DNA of 64,000 bases from Devosia elaeis. GTDB lineage: Bacteria > Pseudomonadota > Alphaproteobacteria > Rhizobiales > Devosiaceae. Under the pieces are notes generated by a model. That model saw only the letters and a program-made list of their open reading frames with translations, made no database searches and was not told the DNA's origin. The stretch spans positions 46,868 through 110,867 of the forward strand of contig NZ_LVVY01000062.1 in the NCBI RefSeq assembly GCF_001650025.1, in the 5' to 3' direction. The translations under genes were made by a program, and so were the position numbers. Shown piece after piece: positions 8,047 through 16,232 of the stretch (position 1 is its first letter; each line of letters opens with the position of its first letter).

Positions 8047-9045
8047 ATGCGGTTGATCCAGTTTAGCGCCCCCGGCGGGTCGCGCCATGTCGGCATCGTC
8101 GACGGTGACCAAATCCATCAGGTTCGGGAGGTGGAAAGCGTCCGGGAGGTGGCCCTGATGGCCGTGGCCCGGGGGACGAAGATCGAAGACGAAATCCTGC
8201 GCCTGGGATCGGGCCAAAGCCACGATTATGCGACGCTGCTCGCGACGGGGAAGGTCTTGCCGCCGATCGACCATCCGGACGCCGCGCACACGATCATTGC
8301 CGGCACCGGCCTGACCCATATCGGCAGCGCGGCTTCCCGCTCGGCCATGCACGACACCGCCCAGAACGCGGCGGAGACGGACATGAACGACACCATGCGC
8401 ATGTTCAAATGGGGCCTGGACGGCGGACGCCCTGCCGAGGGGCGCGCCGGGGTGCAGCCGGAATGGTTCTACAAGGGCGATGGATCGATGGTGGCCTCGC
8501 CGGGTGCCGATTTGCTGGCGCCGGACTTCAGCATCGATGTGGGCGAGGAGCCCGAGATCGTCGGCCTCTACATGATCGGCAAGGACAATCGCCCCTATAG
8601 GCTGGGCTACGCGATCGGGAACGAAGTGACCGACCACGTGATGGAGAAGCAGAACTATCTCTATCTGGCGCATGCCAAACTGCGCCAATGCTCATTCGGC
8701 CCCGAGCTCTTTCTCGGCGATTTGCCGGCCAGCGTGGAGGGGCGGGCGCGCATCCTCCGCGCGGGAGAAACGATCTGGGAAAAGCCCTTTCCCACCGGCG
8801 AAGAGAACATGTCCCACTCGATCGCCAATATCGAGTTCCACCATTTCAAGTACAATCATTTCCTGCGCGCCGGCGACGTGCATGTCATCTTCATGGGCAC
8901 CTCGGTCGCGTCCTTCGCTGATGGCGTGAAGACCCAGCCGGGGGATGTCTTCGAGATCGACATCCCGCTTTTCGGCCGGCCGCTGACAAACACGGTGCGA
9001 TTGGTGGAAACCCGGACCAGCCCGGGCGGCATCCGGCAGCTCTGA
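8047..9045 (+). CDS. AraD1/GguC-family protein (FAH-fold, sugar-acid metabolism)
   Basis: A 332-residue cytoplasmic protein of the AraD1/GguC family, which shares the fumarylacetoacetate hydrolase fold in its C-terminal half. Family-specific blocks are LPPIDHPDAAHTII, GTGLTHIGSA, GVQPEWFYKGDGS, the metal-binding GEEPEIVGLYMIG, NYLYLAHAKLRQCSFGPEL and NMSHSIANIEFHHFKYNHF. Members are found with sugar and sugar-acid genes, and a 2-keto-3-deoxy-sugar-acid dehydratase-type role is the usual proposal. It begins 12 bases after the dctP terminator, so it may depend on read-through. The adjacent dehydrogenases support a role in a 2-keto-3-deoxy acid route. Confidence 0.85.
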   Translation: MRLIQFSAPGGSRHVGIVDGDQIHQVREVESVREVALMAVARGTKIEDEILRLGSGQSHDYATLLATGKVLPPIDHPDAAHTIIAGTGLTHIGSAASRSAMHDTAQNAAETDMNDTMRMFKWGLDGGRPAEGRAGVQPEWFYKGDGSMVASPGADLLAPDFSIDVGEEPEIVGLYMIGKDNRPYRLGYAIGNEVTDHVMEKQNYLYLAHAKLRQCSFGPELFLGDLPASVEGRARILRAGETIWEKPFPTGEENMSHSIANIEFHHFKYNHFLRAGDVHVIFMGTSVASFADGVKTQPGDVFEIDIPLFGRPLTNTVRLVETRTSPGGIRQL

Positions 9046-9059
9046 TCCTGCGGCCTCCT

Positions 9060-9094
9060 AAAAACCGCCCGGCTGGCATTGCCCGGCCGGGCGG
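9060..9094 (-). terminator. Intrinsic terminator after the SDR gene
   Basis: A perfect 9-base-pair stem (ccgcccggc at 9065-9073, gccgggcgg at 9086-9094) is followed on the minus strand by five T (9064-9060). It lies just downstream of the SDR stop at 9103 and between convergent genes. Confidence 0.75.
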
Positions 9095-9102
9095 ATGATG
9101 CG

Positions 9103-9849
9103 CTAGAGACCGCCTGAAACGGTGAGCAATGTGCCCGTGACAAAGCCGGAGCCGGGCGAGGCCAGCCATAGGGCCGCCCTTGCGATGTCGTCCGGCTCGG
9201 CGATCCGCCCCATGGGGGTGATCGCCGCGATCCGGGCCGGGCGATCCGGATTGCCGCCTTGGCTATGTATGCGCGTATTGGTGGTGCCCACGCGAATGGC
9301 GTTGACCCGGATGCCTTCCGGCGCGAGCTCCTTGCCTGTGCCGAAGGTTATCGATTCAACGGCGCCCTTGGTGGCGGCGTAGTGAATATATTCGTTGGGG
9401 CTGCCGAGCGCGGCGGCCAGGGACGACATGTTCACGATCGATCCGCCCGTACCACCACTCTTCGTGGACATCCTCACGGCCGCCTGCTGGATGCAATAGA
9501 CCAGCCCGAAGACATTGACCTGGAATGTCTTTTCAAGCGTGGCGGGATCGAGATCGACCAGCTTGCCGGCCTTGCCGATCAGGCCGGCATTGTTGATCAG
9601 GCAGGACACGCGCCCAAGCCCGGTGTCGCATTGTTCAAACAATCCCTGCACGTCGGCGCGGTCGCCCACATCGCCCTGAACGGCGATGGCCCGGGCTCCA
9701 TTGGCCTCACAGGCGGCGACGACCCCGGCGGCCGCCGCGTGATCGGACAGGTAATTGATGCATATGTCATAGCCTTGGGCCGAAAAGAGCCTGGCGGTTG
9801 CGGCGCCAATGCCGTGGCTGGCGCCGGTAACAATGCAGATGGGCCTCAA
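9103..9849 (-). CDS. Short-chain dehydrogenase/reductase
   Basis: An NAD(P)-dependent oxidoreductase of the classical SDR family, 248 residues. The TTG at 9849 is chosen as start: it follows aggggacga, lies ten bases after the stop of the preceding alcohol dehydrogenase, and gives the normal family length. The cofactor motif TGASHGIG is at about 8-15, NNAG near 90, and the catalytic Ser and Tyr-x3-Lys in NMSSLAAALG and YAATKG. The C-terminal FVTGTLLTVSGGL is typical. It is the second gene of a two-gene unit with the iron alcohol dehydrogenase and should oxidise or reduce a pathway hydroxyl group. Confidence 0.9.
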   Translation of the reverse strand: MRPICIVTGASHGIGAATARLFSAQGYDICINYLSDHAAAAGVVAACEANGARAIAVQGDVGDRADVQGLFEQCDTGLGRVSCLINNAGLIGKAGKLVDLDPATLEKTFQVNVFGLVYCIQQAAVRMSTKSGGTGGSIVNMSSLAAALGSPNEYIHYAATKGAVESITFGTGKELAPEGIRVNAIRVGTTNTRIHSQGGNPDRPARIAAITPMGRIAEPDDIARAALWLASPGSGFVTGTLLTVSGGL

Positions 9850-9859
9850 TGCTCGTCCC

Positions 9860-10987
9860 CTAATAGACTGCTTCGATGATCTGGGCGTATTCGGCGGCCG
9901 ATAGCGCCCGCGGATTGGTCGCGTGGCTGTGGTCCGCAATCGCCCGCTCGCAGATCCAGGGGATGATGTCCCGCGTCACGCCGAGCTCGGACAATCTGGC
10001 GCCGATGCCGAGCCTGGCGTTCAGGTTTTCGAGGTTGTCGGCCAGGGAGCCCCTGGGCAGGCCGACCAGATCCTCCAATTGCGCGACCTTGCGGGCGGCG
10101 GATTCTATCTCGCAGTTCCAGCGGAGCACTACCGGCATGAGAATGGCGTTCAGCATGCCGTGGTGGAGCTTCAGCTCCTTCAGGCCGCCAAGCGCGTGGC
10201 TGAGGGCGTGGACGGCACCCAATCCCTTCTGAAAGGTCATGCCGCCTTCCAGGGCGCCCATCATCAGTTCGGTTCTTGCCAGGAGGTTGGCGGGCTCCTC
10301 GAAAGCGACGGGCAATGCCGCCCAGATGCGCTGGAACCCGTCCCGGGCAATCGCCTCTGCCGGCGGATTGTAGCGCGGCGACAGCAGGCTCTCGATGCAA
10401 TGCGACAGGGCATCGAGACCCGTTGCGGCGGTCAGGGCCGGCGGCAGGCCGGTCGTCAGCTCGGGGTCGCAGATCGCGCGCCTGGGAATGAGATGCGGAC
10501 TGATGAAGCCAAGCTTGCGCCCATCTTCGAGGGTGAGCAGGGCCGCGCGGCCGACCTCCGAGCCCGTGCCCGCAGTGGTGGGGACGGCGACGAGAGGCGC
10601 CACGTTCTGCGTGATGCGGGCGATGCCGCCCTCTATGGCCGCATATTGCTCCAGCGGCCCGTCATGGGTGGCAAGAAGCGTAATCCCCTTGGCCAAATCC
10701 AGCGGCGAGCCGCCGCCAATGGCCACCACGCCGTCGCATCCATGCTGGCGATAGAGGCTCAAACCGGCCAATACGGCACTTTCGGTAGGGTTTGTCGGCA
10801 CGTCGAGGAAGGTCGGCGCCCCGGCCAGGATTTCGAGGCCCGGCCGCTCCAGAAGGCCCGCCGCCTTGATGCCGTGATCGCTGACGAGCAGGGGGCGCGA
10901 AATGCCCAGTTGCGACAATATTTCCTTCAGAGACCCGATGGCGCCTGCCCCAAAGTAAACCGTCGACAAGTAGCTGATTATATCCAT
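9860..10987 (-). CDS. Iron-containing alcohol dehydrogenase
   Basis: A 375-residue group III (iron-activated) dehydrogenase. The nucleotide-binding half holds GGGSPLDLAKGI and PTTAGTGSEV. The metal half holds ATGLDALSHCIE (Asp and His ligands), HALSHALGG and LHHGMLNAI (two further His ligands). It is therefore probably an active Fe or Zn enzyme that interconverts an alcohol or hydroxyacid and a carbonyl, using NAD(P). It is the first gene of a minus-strand unit with the SDR. An IclR-type operator copy lies 38-54 bases upstream of its start, and the start of the divergent hydroxyacid dehydrogenase is 239 bases away. Confidence 0.93.
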   Translation of the reverse strand: MDIISYLSTVYFGAGAIGSLKEILSQLGISRPLLVSDHGIKAAGLLERPGLEILAGAPTFLDVPTNPTESAVLAGLSLYRQHGCDGVVAIGGGSPLDLAKGITLLATHDGPLEQYAAIEGGIARITQNVAPLVAVPTTAGTGSEVGRAALLTLEDGRKLGFISPHLIPRRAICDPELTTGLPPALTAATGLDALSHCIESLLSPRYNPPAEAIARDGFQRIWAALPVAFEEPANLLARTELMMGALEGGMTFQKGLGAVHALSHALGGLKELKLHHGMLNAILMPVVLRWNCEIESAARKVAQLEDLVGLPRGSLADNLENLNARLGIGARLSELGVTRDIIPWICERAIADHSHATNPRALSAAEYAQIIEAVY

Positions 10988-11023
10988 CGGCTCCCCCTTC
11001 TAATGCCAGCTCCCACAAGCCGA

Positions 11024-11050
11024 ATGCCCAAATAGTGGACAATATGCCCA
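11024..11050. promoter_or_regulatory. Putative IclR operator B (alcohol dehydrogenase side)
   Basis: On the minus strand 11041-11025 reads TGTCCACTATTTGGGCA, the palindromic core; a third half-site, caatatgccca, occupies 11040-11050. The same 11 bases recur exactly 100 bases away in operator D. The site is 36 bases upstream of the alcohol dehydrogenase start, in or near its promoter. Confidence 0.6.
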
Positions 11051-11123
11051 AGTTTGGTGGAGCGTGTCAGCGTAGGCCATAGCTGTCAAGAGCGGGTTGA
11101 CGCTGCCGGCCGTTCAAACTACG

Positions 11124-11150
11124 TTATCCACTATATAGGCAATATGCCCA
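11124..11150. promoter_or_regulatory. Putative IclR operator D (hydroxyacid dehydrogenase side)
   Basis: TATCCACTATATAGGCA at 11125-11141 matches the 17-base pattern, followed by caatatgccca at 11140-11150. It lies 76 bases upstream of the TTG start at 11226. A separate perfect inverted repeat (gatcgat, seven bases, atcgatc) is at 11161-11181 and could be a second regulator's site. Confidence 0.6.
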
Positions 11151-11225
11151 TATGGTGGTCGATCGATCTCGATCATCGATCCACCGATGCGGCGTCGCTG
11201 TTCAATGATATAGGGGGAGGCGATT

Positions 11226-12158
11226 TTGAGCACCATACTCATTCCCGGATGGATGCATGAGCACGCTCGCGATGTGCTCTCCCGCCGCTTCAAGCTGATC
11301 GAAATCGACCAGGCCGATGCCGTGCCGGCGCTTGCCGAAGACCAGAGGCGCGCCATCCTGGGCATTGCATGCCGGGCCGGCATCAGCGCGGAAACGATGC
11401 AGGCTTTGCCCAATCTGCAGATCATTGCGAGTTTCGGCGTCGGCTATGACATGATCGACATCGCAGGCGCGCGGGCGCGGGGTGTTGTTGTCACCAATAC
11501 GCCGGACGTGCTGAACGAGGAAGTTGCCGACACAAGCGTGGGCTTGCTGCTGAACGTCGTCCGGGACCTGTCCCGTGCGGAGGCCTATGTCCGCGCCGGC
11601 CAGTGGGAGCATGCGGACTATCCGCTGTCCCGCCTCACCCTGCGGGAGCGTGTGGTCGGCATTTACGGCATGGGCCGCATCGGCCAATGCATCGCCCGGC
11701 GGCTCGAGGCCTTTGGTGTGGGCATCTGCTATCACAACAGACAAGAGGCCCCCGACCTGCCCTATCGCTATTTGGCCTCGCTGATGGAAATGGCGGCGCA
11801 TGTGGATACGCTCATTTCCATCGTGCCCGGCACGCCGTCCACCGCCTTGACCATCAACGGCGCGGTGCTCGCGGCGCTGGGCCCGGATGGGGTCTTCATC
11901 AATATGGGCCGCGGCAGCGTCGTGGACGAAGCGGCGCTGCTCGCCGCGCTCCGGTCCGGCACGATCGCGGCGGCCGGTCTCGACGTCTTCGCAAACGAAC
12001 CTCATATCGACAAGGAACTGCTCGCGCTCCCGAACCTCACCGTGCTGCCGCATGTCGGTTCGGCTTCGCAGCACACGCGCCGGGCGATGGGCGACCTGGT
12101 GGCCCGCAACCTCATCACCTGGTTCGAGACGGGGCGCGCCCTGACCCCGGTGTACTGA
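11226..12158 (+). CDS. D-2-hydroxyacid dehydrogenase, NAD(P)-dependent
   Basis: Reduces a 2-keto acid to the D-2-hydroxyacid or the reverse, in the cytoplasm; 310 residues, the usual length for the glyoxylate/hydroxypyruvate reductase subgroup. The start is a TTG five bases after gggggagg. The cofactor motif GMGRIG is at about 150-155 and the catalytic set is Arg229 (GRGSVVDE), Glu258 (ANEP) and His276 (PHVGSAS). It is transcribed divergently from the SDR/alcohol dehydrogenase pair and shares with it a region holding two IclR-type operators. A role in the terminal step of the sugar-acid route (for example on hydroxypyruvate, glyoxylate or a 2-keto acid) is inferred. Confidence 0.92.
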   Translation: MSTILIPGWMHEHARDVLSRRFKLIEIDQADAVPALAEDQRRAILGIACRAGISAETMQALPNLQIIASFGVGYDMIDIAGARARGVVVTNTPDVLNEEVADTSVGLLLNVVRDLSRAEAYVRAGQWEHADYPLSRLTLRERVVGIYGMGRIGQCIARRLEAFGVGICYHNRQEAPDLPYRYLASLMEMAAHVDTLISIVPGTPSTALTINGAVLAALGPDGVFINMGRGSVVDEAALLAALRSGTIAAAGLDVFANEPHIDKELLALPNLTVLPHVGSASQHTRRAMGDLVARNLITWFETGRALTPVY

Positions 12159-12193
12159 GGATGGTGGCGTCCGCCATGGCTCCCCTCGGCGGC

Positions 12194-12958
12194 CTATCCA
12201 TGGCCCGGCCCTTGCGCGGCGCGGCGATTGAGCTCGAGCATATTGGTCATTTCGGCTTCCGCAGCCACGGGGTCGCGCCGCTTGATCGCCTCCGCCACGC
12301 CGATATGGCCGGCGCGGCTGACCGGCCCCTGATTCTTGAACAGAACGCCGTATTCGTACGAAATCCTCAGCATGGTCAGGAATATCGGGCGCAATTGGCG
12401 CATCAACAGATTTCCGGTGGCGTCCAATATGGTGGCGTGGAAGGCGCAATCGGCTGCGAAAAGATCGTCCACCGCGCCATCTTCCGGATGCATGGCATAG
12501 GCCGCCTCCAGGATGGCCGCGACCTGTTCGCCGGTCGCCCGCTCCGCCGCCAGGGCGGCGGCTTTCGGCTCGATGATGCTGCGCAGTTCCGTGGTTTCGG
12601 CGAACATGAGCTGCAATCGGGGATGGCTCGGATCGTGCCAGGCGGCGACATCCGCATCGAGCAGGTTCCATTCCTCCACCGGCCGCACCCGGGTCCCGTA
12701 GCGGCGGGCCGTGCGCACCATGCCCTTGCCCGACAACACCTTGATGGCATCGCGAACCGTGGCCCGGCTGACCCCCAGGGAACAGGCCAGTTCCGGTTCC
12801 GTTGGCATCACCGTTTCGGGGCGATAGGTGTCATTGGCGATGCGGCGGCCGAGAACGTCCACCGCGATCCTGGTGGCGCCTGCCGGCAGGGCGGCGCCGA
12901 GATTGGCCGGAAGCGCCAGAGCCGGCGTCCTGGGCCGCGATGGGCTCGCATCGTTCAT
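12194..12958 (-). CDS. GntR-family regulator, FadR subfamily (FCD domain)
   Basis: A 254-residue repressor-type DNA-binding protein. The winged helix-turn-helix covers about 30-95 (MPTEPELACSLGVSRATVRDAIKVLSGKGMV). The FCD ligand domain covers about 105-240, with its metal-binding acidic and histidine positions (AADCAFHATI, AGHIGVAEAI) visible. FCD regulators of this type usually sense sugar acids or other small carboxylates. It ends 36 bases from the convergent hydroxyacid dehydrogenase and faces away from the response regulator at 13074. It could control either the sugar-acid cluster or the response regulator; no operator could be assigned. Confidence 0.9.
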   Translation of the reverse strand: MNDASPSRPRTPALALPANLGAALPAGATRIAVDVLGRRIANDTYRPETVMPTEPELACSLGVSRATVRDAIKVLSGKGMVRTARRYGTRVRPVEEWNLLDADVAAWHDPSHPRLQLMFAETTELRSIIEPKAAALAAERATGEQVAAILEAAYAMHPEDGAVDDLFAADCAFHATILDATGNLLMRQLRPIFLTMLRISYEYGVLFKNQGPVSRAGHIGVAEAIKRRDPVAAEAEMTNMLELNRRAAQGPGHG

Positions 12959-13073
12959 TGTCGATCTTTACATCTGATCTAAGGGGCTGCACATTGTCCC
13001 ATGTCCTCACCCTTTGTCCGTGGCGTCAACGGCAAAAGAGACCTCAGAGGCGACGCCTTGGTAAGCCGGTTCC

Positions 13074-13805
13074 ATGACGAACGTGTCTGACACCATACTT
13101 ATCGCCGAGGATGATCCCGTCTATCGCTCCTTCATCAGGCAGGCGATCGCGGAGAGCGACCTCTGCGGGCTCAATGTCGAAGAGGCGACCGATGGCGGTG
13201 CGGCGGTGCGGCTGGCCAAGCAATTGCGGGCCAAGTTCGTCGTCCTGGACCTGCAGATGCCGGTTCTGTCCGGCGTGGAGGCCGCCCGGCAAATCTGGTC
13301 CTTCGAGCCGCGCACCAGCATCCTGTTCTGGTCCAATTTCGCCGACGAATCCTATGTCCGGGGCCTGGCGCGGATCGTGCCGACCGAGGCGAGCTATGGT
13401 TACCTGCTCAAGTCGTCGTTTTCCTCGCGCCTTCGCGGAGCCCTGGAAGGCGTCTTTCTCGACGGCCAATGCATAATCGACCGGGAAATCCGGGGCATCC
13501 AGGCGCGGGCGGAGAAGTGGAACGAGACATTGAGCAATGCCGAATATGACATGCTCGTGGACATTTCGCTCGGCCTGACCGACCTGGCCATCGCCGGGCG
13601 GCACGGCCTTTCCACCCGAGGCGTCCAGAGCCGGCTGCAAAAGCTCTATACCAAGCTGGGCGTCAATATCCCGGAAACGGGGGGCGGGGACGCCATCTTC
13701 AATCCCAGGTCCAGGGCCGTCTGCGTGGCCGTGCTCCGCGGCATCATCAATGCCGAACTGATCGGCCGGCTGCGTCAGCAGGAAGCGGCTGGCGCCGAGC
13801 CATGA
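13074..13805 (+). CDS. Response regulator, NarL-like with unusual C-terminal extension (paralogue 1)
   Basis: A 243-residue two-component transcription regulator. The receiver domain spans 1-130 with acidic pocket Glu12-Asp13-Asp14, phosphoacceptor Asp59 (VLDLQMP) and Lys in YLLKSS. A LuxR/GerE-like helix-turn-helix follows at about 150-195 (SLGLTDLAIAGRHGLSTRGVQSRLQKLYTKLGV), then about 45 further residues. The regulator at 24103 is a clear paralogue, sharing blocks such as LFWSNFADE and ASYGYLLKS. No kinase gene is adjacent, so it is an orphan that may be phosphorylated by the kinase at 22852. It lies 100 bases upstream of the tautomerase/transporter operon. Confidence 0.85.
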   Translation: MTNVSDTILIAEDDPVYRSFIRQAIAESDLCGLNVEEATDGGAAVRLAKQLRAKFVVLDLQMPVLSGVEAARQIWSFEPRTSILFWSNFADESYVRGLARIVPTEASYGYLLKSSFSSRLRGALEGVFLDGQCIIDREIRGIQARAEKWNETLSNAEYDMLVDISLGLTDLAIAGRHGLSTRGVQSRLQKLYTKLGVNIPETGGGDAIFNPRSRAVCVAVLRGIINAELIGRLRQQEAAGAEP

Positions 13806-13812
13806 CCCATAC

Positions 13813-13836
13813 TGTGGAAACCCGCACTTCCAGACC
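13813..13836 (+). promoter_or_regulatory. Shared promoter motif, copy 1 (tautomerase/SMP-30/liv operon)
   Basis: Contains TGTGGAAACCCGCACT followed by CAGACC. Its CCGCACT end is 77 bases upstream of the tautomerase start. Near-identical sequence stands before the PQQ dehydrogenase (80 bases) and, inverted, before the cupin gene at 22638 (79 bases). A tatcct hexamer, possibly the -10 element, begins at 13873, 45 bases after the motif; the copy at 19569 has tatcgt at the same spacing. Confidence 0.6.
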
Positions 13837-13904
13837 GCGCCACTGCGCTTCTTTGCAGCGGGGGCGCCTGCCTATCCTCCCCTGTAACTGGAGGAAAGAT
13901 CGAA

Positions 13905-14108
13905 ATGCCATACATACATATCGACTGGGTCTCGGGGCAGGGCGATGAGCGTCGCGACGAAGTGGCCAAGCGCGTGACCCACGCCGTCAATGAAATTACC
14001 GGTATCGCGCTGACGGACATCTGGGTGGTGTTCCGGGATATCGAAGCGAAGGAGTGGTATGTCGGTGACCGCTCCGTGGCCGACAGGCGCGCGGGGAAGA
14101 CCGGATGA
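13905..14108 (+). CDS. 4-oxalocrotonate tautomerase family protein
   Basis: A 67-residue tautomerase-fold protein. It begins Met-Pro, so removal of the initiator methionine exposes the catalytic N-terminal proline. The length and the later aromatic/Arg positions fit the small 4-OT subunit, which acts as a hexamer or as dimeric trimers. The start follows ctggaggaaag. It overlaps the SMP-30 gene by four bases (ATGA), so the two are co-translated. A role in keto-enol isomerisation of the pathway intermediate is inferred from the family and the neighbours. Confidence 0.88.
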   Translation: MPYIHIDWVSGQGDERRDEVAKRVTHAVNEITGIALTDIWVVFRDIEAKEWYVGDRSVADRRAGKTG

Positions 14109-14995
14109 GCATTATCGTCCGCGATGCCGGCATGGAGCGGATCGTTTCCGCAGAAGCGGAGGTGGTGCAAGTGGCCACCGGCTTTCTGTTCACCGAGGGT
14201 GCCCTCTGGCACCCTCGCGAGCAGTTCCTGTTGTTCTCGGACATGCCCGGGGATGTCATCCGCCGCTGGGACGAGAAAAACGGTGTCCAGGTGTTCCGCC
14301 GGCCCAGCCAGATGTCCAACGGCCTGACCTATGATCGGCAGGGGCGCCTGCTGGCCTGCCATCACGCGACCTCAAGCGTCACGCGCACGGAAGCCGATGG
14401 CACCATCACGACGCTGGCCACCCATTACGGGGGGCGCGCGCTCAACAGCCCCAACGACATCGTCGTGAAGAGCGATGGCAGCATCTATTTTTCCGATCCC
14501 AGTTTCGGACGCATGGAATTCTATGGCGTCCCGCGCGAGCAGGAGCTGGATTTCCGCGGCGTGTTCCGCCTCGGTCCGGATGGCGAGCTGACGCTTCTGG
14601 CCGATGATTTCAGCCAGCCCAACGGCCTCTGCTTCTCGCTCGACGAGCAATTGCTCTATGTCAACGACACCGAGCGCGGGCACATTCGCGTCTTCGACGT
14701 GATGGCTGACGGCACGATGGGCAATGGCCGGCTCTTTGCCAGCACGCGCGGCGACGAGCCCGGCGCGCCAGACGGCATGAAGATCGACAGCCAGGGCAAT
14801 CTCTATTCCTGCGGGCCAGGCGGCATACACGTCTTCGCCCCCGGCGGAGAATGGCTCGGCGTCATTCGCATACCGGAAGTCTGCGCGAATTTCACATGGG
14901 GAGGTCCCGCGCTGCAGACGCTTTTCGTCACTGCCAGCACTTCGCTCTATGCGGTCGAAGTGCGCGTGCCGGGGCGAGCCGTCTTCCAAGCTTAG
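14105..14995 (+). CDS. SMP-30/gluconolactonase/LRE family lactonase
   Basis: A metal-dependent six-bladed beta-propeller hydrolase of 296 residues with no signal peptide, expected to open a sugar lactone in the cytoplasm. Metal and active-site positions typical of the family are visible: Glu in FTEGALWHP, Asn in LNSPNDIVV, Asn in SQPNGLCFS and Asp in GAPDGMKID. Repeated propeller motifs such as SDGSIYFSDPSFG and DSQGNLYSCG occur. It is coupled to the tautomerase upstream, and the ABC transporter binding protein starts 24 bases after its stop. The PQQ dehydrogenase further down the cluster would produce lactones, which fits this enzyme. Confidence 0.92.
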   Translation: MSIIVRDAGMERIVSAEAEVVQVATGFLFTEGALWHPREQFLLFSDMPGDVIRRWDEKNGVQVFRRPSQMSNGLTYDRQGRLLACHHATSSVTRTEADGTITTLATHYGGRALNSPNDIVVKSDGSIYFSDPSFGRMEFYGVPREQELDFRGVFRLGPDGELTLLADDFSQPNGLCFSLDEQLLYVNDTERGHIRVFDVMADGTMGNGRLFASTRGDEPGAPDGMKIDSQGNLYSCGPGGIHVFAPGGEWLGVIRIPEVCANFTWGGPALQTLFVTASTSLYAVEVRVPGRAVFQA

Positions 14996-15019
14996 AACAG
15001 GTCATAGGGAGGATACATC

Positions 15020-16216
15020 GTGACCAAATCTTATAATGCATTGCTGCTTTTGGGCGTGACGCTTCTGGCGAGCACCGTGGCCGGATCGGCCCTGGCGCAG
15101 GAGGGAGAGCCGATCAGGGTCGGCGTGGCCTTCCCGCAAACCGGCGCCGGCGCCTCCCAGGGCTCCGACACGGCGCTGGGCATCGAGATGGCCATCGACG
15201 AGATCAATGCCAATGGCGGCCTGCTCGGTCGTCCGGTGGAAATGTTCTGGCGTGATTCCAAGGGCACGCCGGCCGATGCGACCATCGCCGCGCGGGATCT
15301 GATCACGCTGGACAATGTCGACTTTTTCCTCGGCGGCTACAATTCCGGCGAGACGCTGGCCATGTCGGAAGTCGCGCTGCAGGAAGAGGTGATCTACGTC
15401 GCCCCGGTCGGCAAGACCATCCAGCTGACCGACAATTATCACCCCTACCAGTTCCGGATCGCCGCCAATACGAATACCGAAGGCGGTTCGGCGGCTCTTA
15501 TCCTCGAGGAATTGGGGGCGCAGAAAATCTGCACCATCCTGTTCGACTATGCCTATGGGCACGACCTGCTCAAGGGCTTCGAGAAGGCGCTGGAAAGCGC
15601 TGGCTCCGACGCCGAGATCGTTACCCAGGTCTGGCCGGCGCTCGGCGTCTCCGACTACACGCCCTATATCGGGGAAGTGCTCAATTCCGATTGCGACGGG
15701 GTGTTCTCGGGCATCTGGAGCGGCGAGTTCCTGGCCTTCGCCAAGCAGGCCTCCTCGTTCGGCCTGTTCGACATGGGCAAGCATTGGGCGGCGGCCGGCG
15801 AGGTGGGCTCCCAGGACATCATGGAACAGCTTGGCGCCGACATGCCGAACGGCATTTGGACCAATTCCTACGAGGTCTGGTACTATCCCGATACGCCCGA
15901 GCACAATGCCTACCTCGAAAAGGTGCGCGAGCTGACCGGGAGCGAGCATCCCAATCCCTGGCCGAGCGTGGGCTATATCGGCATGCAGGCGCTGGCCGCC
16001 GGCATCGAGGCTGCCGGCAGCACCGAAACCGACGCCGTGATCGCGGCGATGGAAGGGCTGTCCTTCGCCTCCCTGGTCGGAGAGCTGACGATCGGCGGCG
16101 AGGGCGACCACCAGGCCAATCGCGGCCAGTACTGGGGCGTCACCGCCGATAGCGAGCATCCGTTCAAGGTGCTTGACGAGGTGCGCTACGTCCCTGCCGA
16201 CGACATCATGCATTGA
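15020..16216 (+). CDS. Branched-chain amino acid/amide-type ABC transporter substrate-binding protein
   Basis: A periplasmic binding protein (Peripla_BP_6 fold) of 398 residues. The GTG start at 15020 follows gggagg. A signal peptide ends ALAQ at about residue 27. The motif VAFPQTGAGASQGSDTALGI and DEINANGGLLGRPVE mark the first lobe. The subgroup looks closer to amide/urea/aromatic binders than to true leucine binders, but the ligand cannot be assigned. It heads the transporter genes and is followed by an intercistronic hairpin that may let it be made in excess over the membrane parts. The preceding lactonase and tautomerase suggest a sugar-derived or carboxylated ligand. Confidence 0.9.
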   Translation: MTKSYNALLLLGVTLLASTVAGSALAQEGEPIRVGVAFPQTGAGASQGSDTALGIEMAIDEINANGGLLGRPVEMFWRDSKGTPADATIAARDLITLDNVDFFLGGYNSGETLAMSEVALQEEVIYVAPVGKTIQLTDNYHPYQFRIAANTNTEGGSAALILEELGAQKICTILFDYAYGHDLLKGFEKALESAGSDAEIVTQVWPALGVSDYTPYIGEVLNSDCDGVFSGIWSGEFLAFAKQASSFGLFDMGKHWAAAGEVGSQDIMEQLGADMPNGIWTNSYEVWYYPDTPEHNAYLEKVRELTGSEHPNPWPSVGYIGMQALAAGIEAAGSTETDAVIAAMEGLSFASLVGELTIGGEGDHQANRGQYWGVTADSEHPFKVLDEVRYVPADDIMH

Positions 16217-16232
16217 TCTGACCGCATGACGT

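Noticed and set aside
12959..13073. FadR-type operator between the GntR gene and the response regulator
   Set aside because: A weak inverted pattern (gatcttt/catctgatc) was seen but no second copy in the window supports it.
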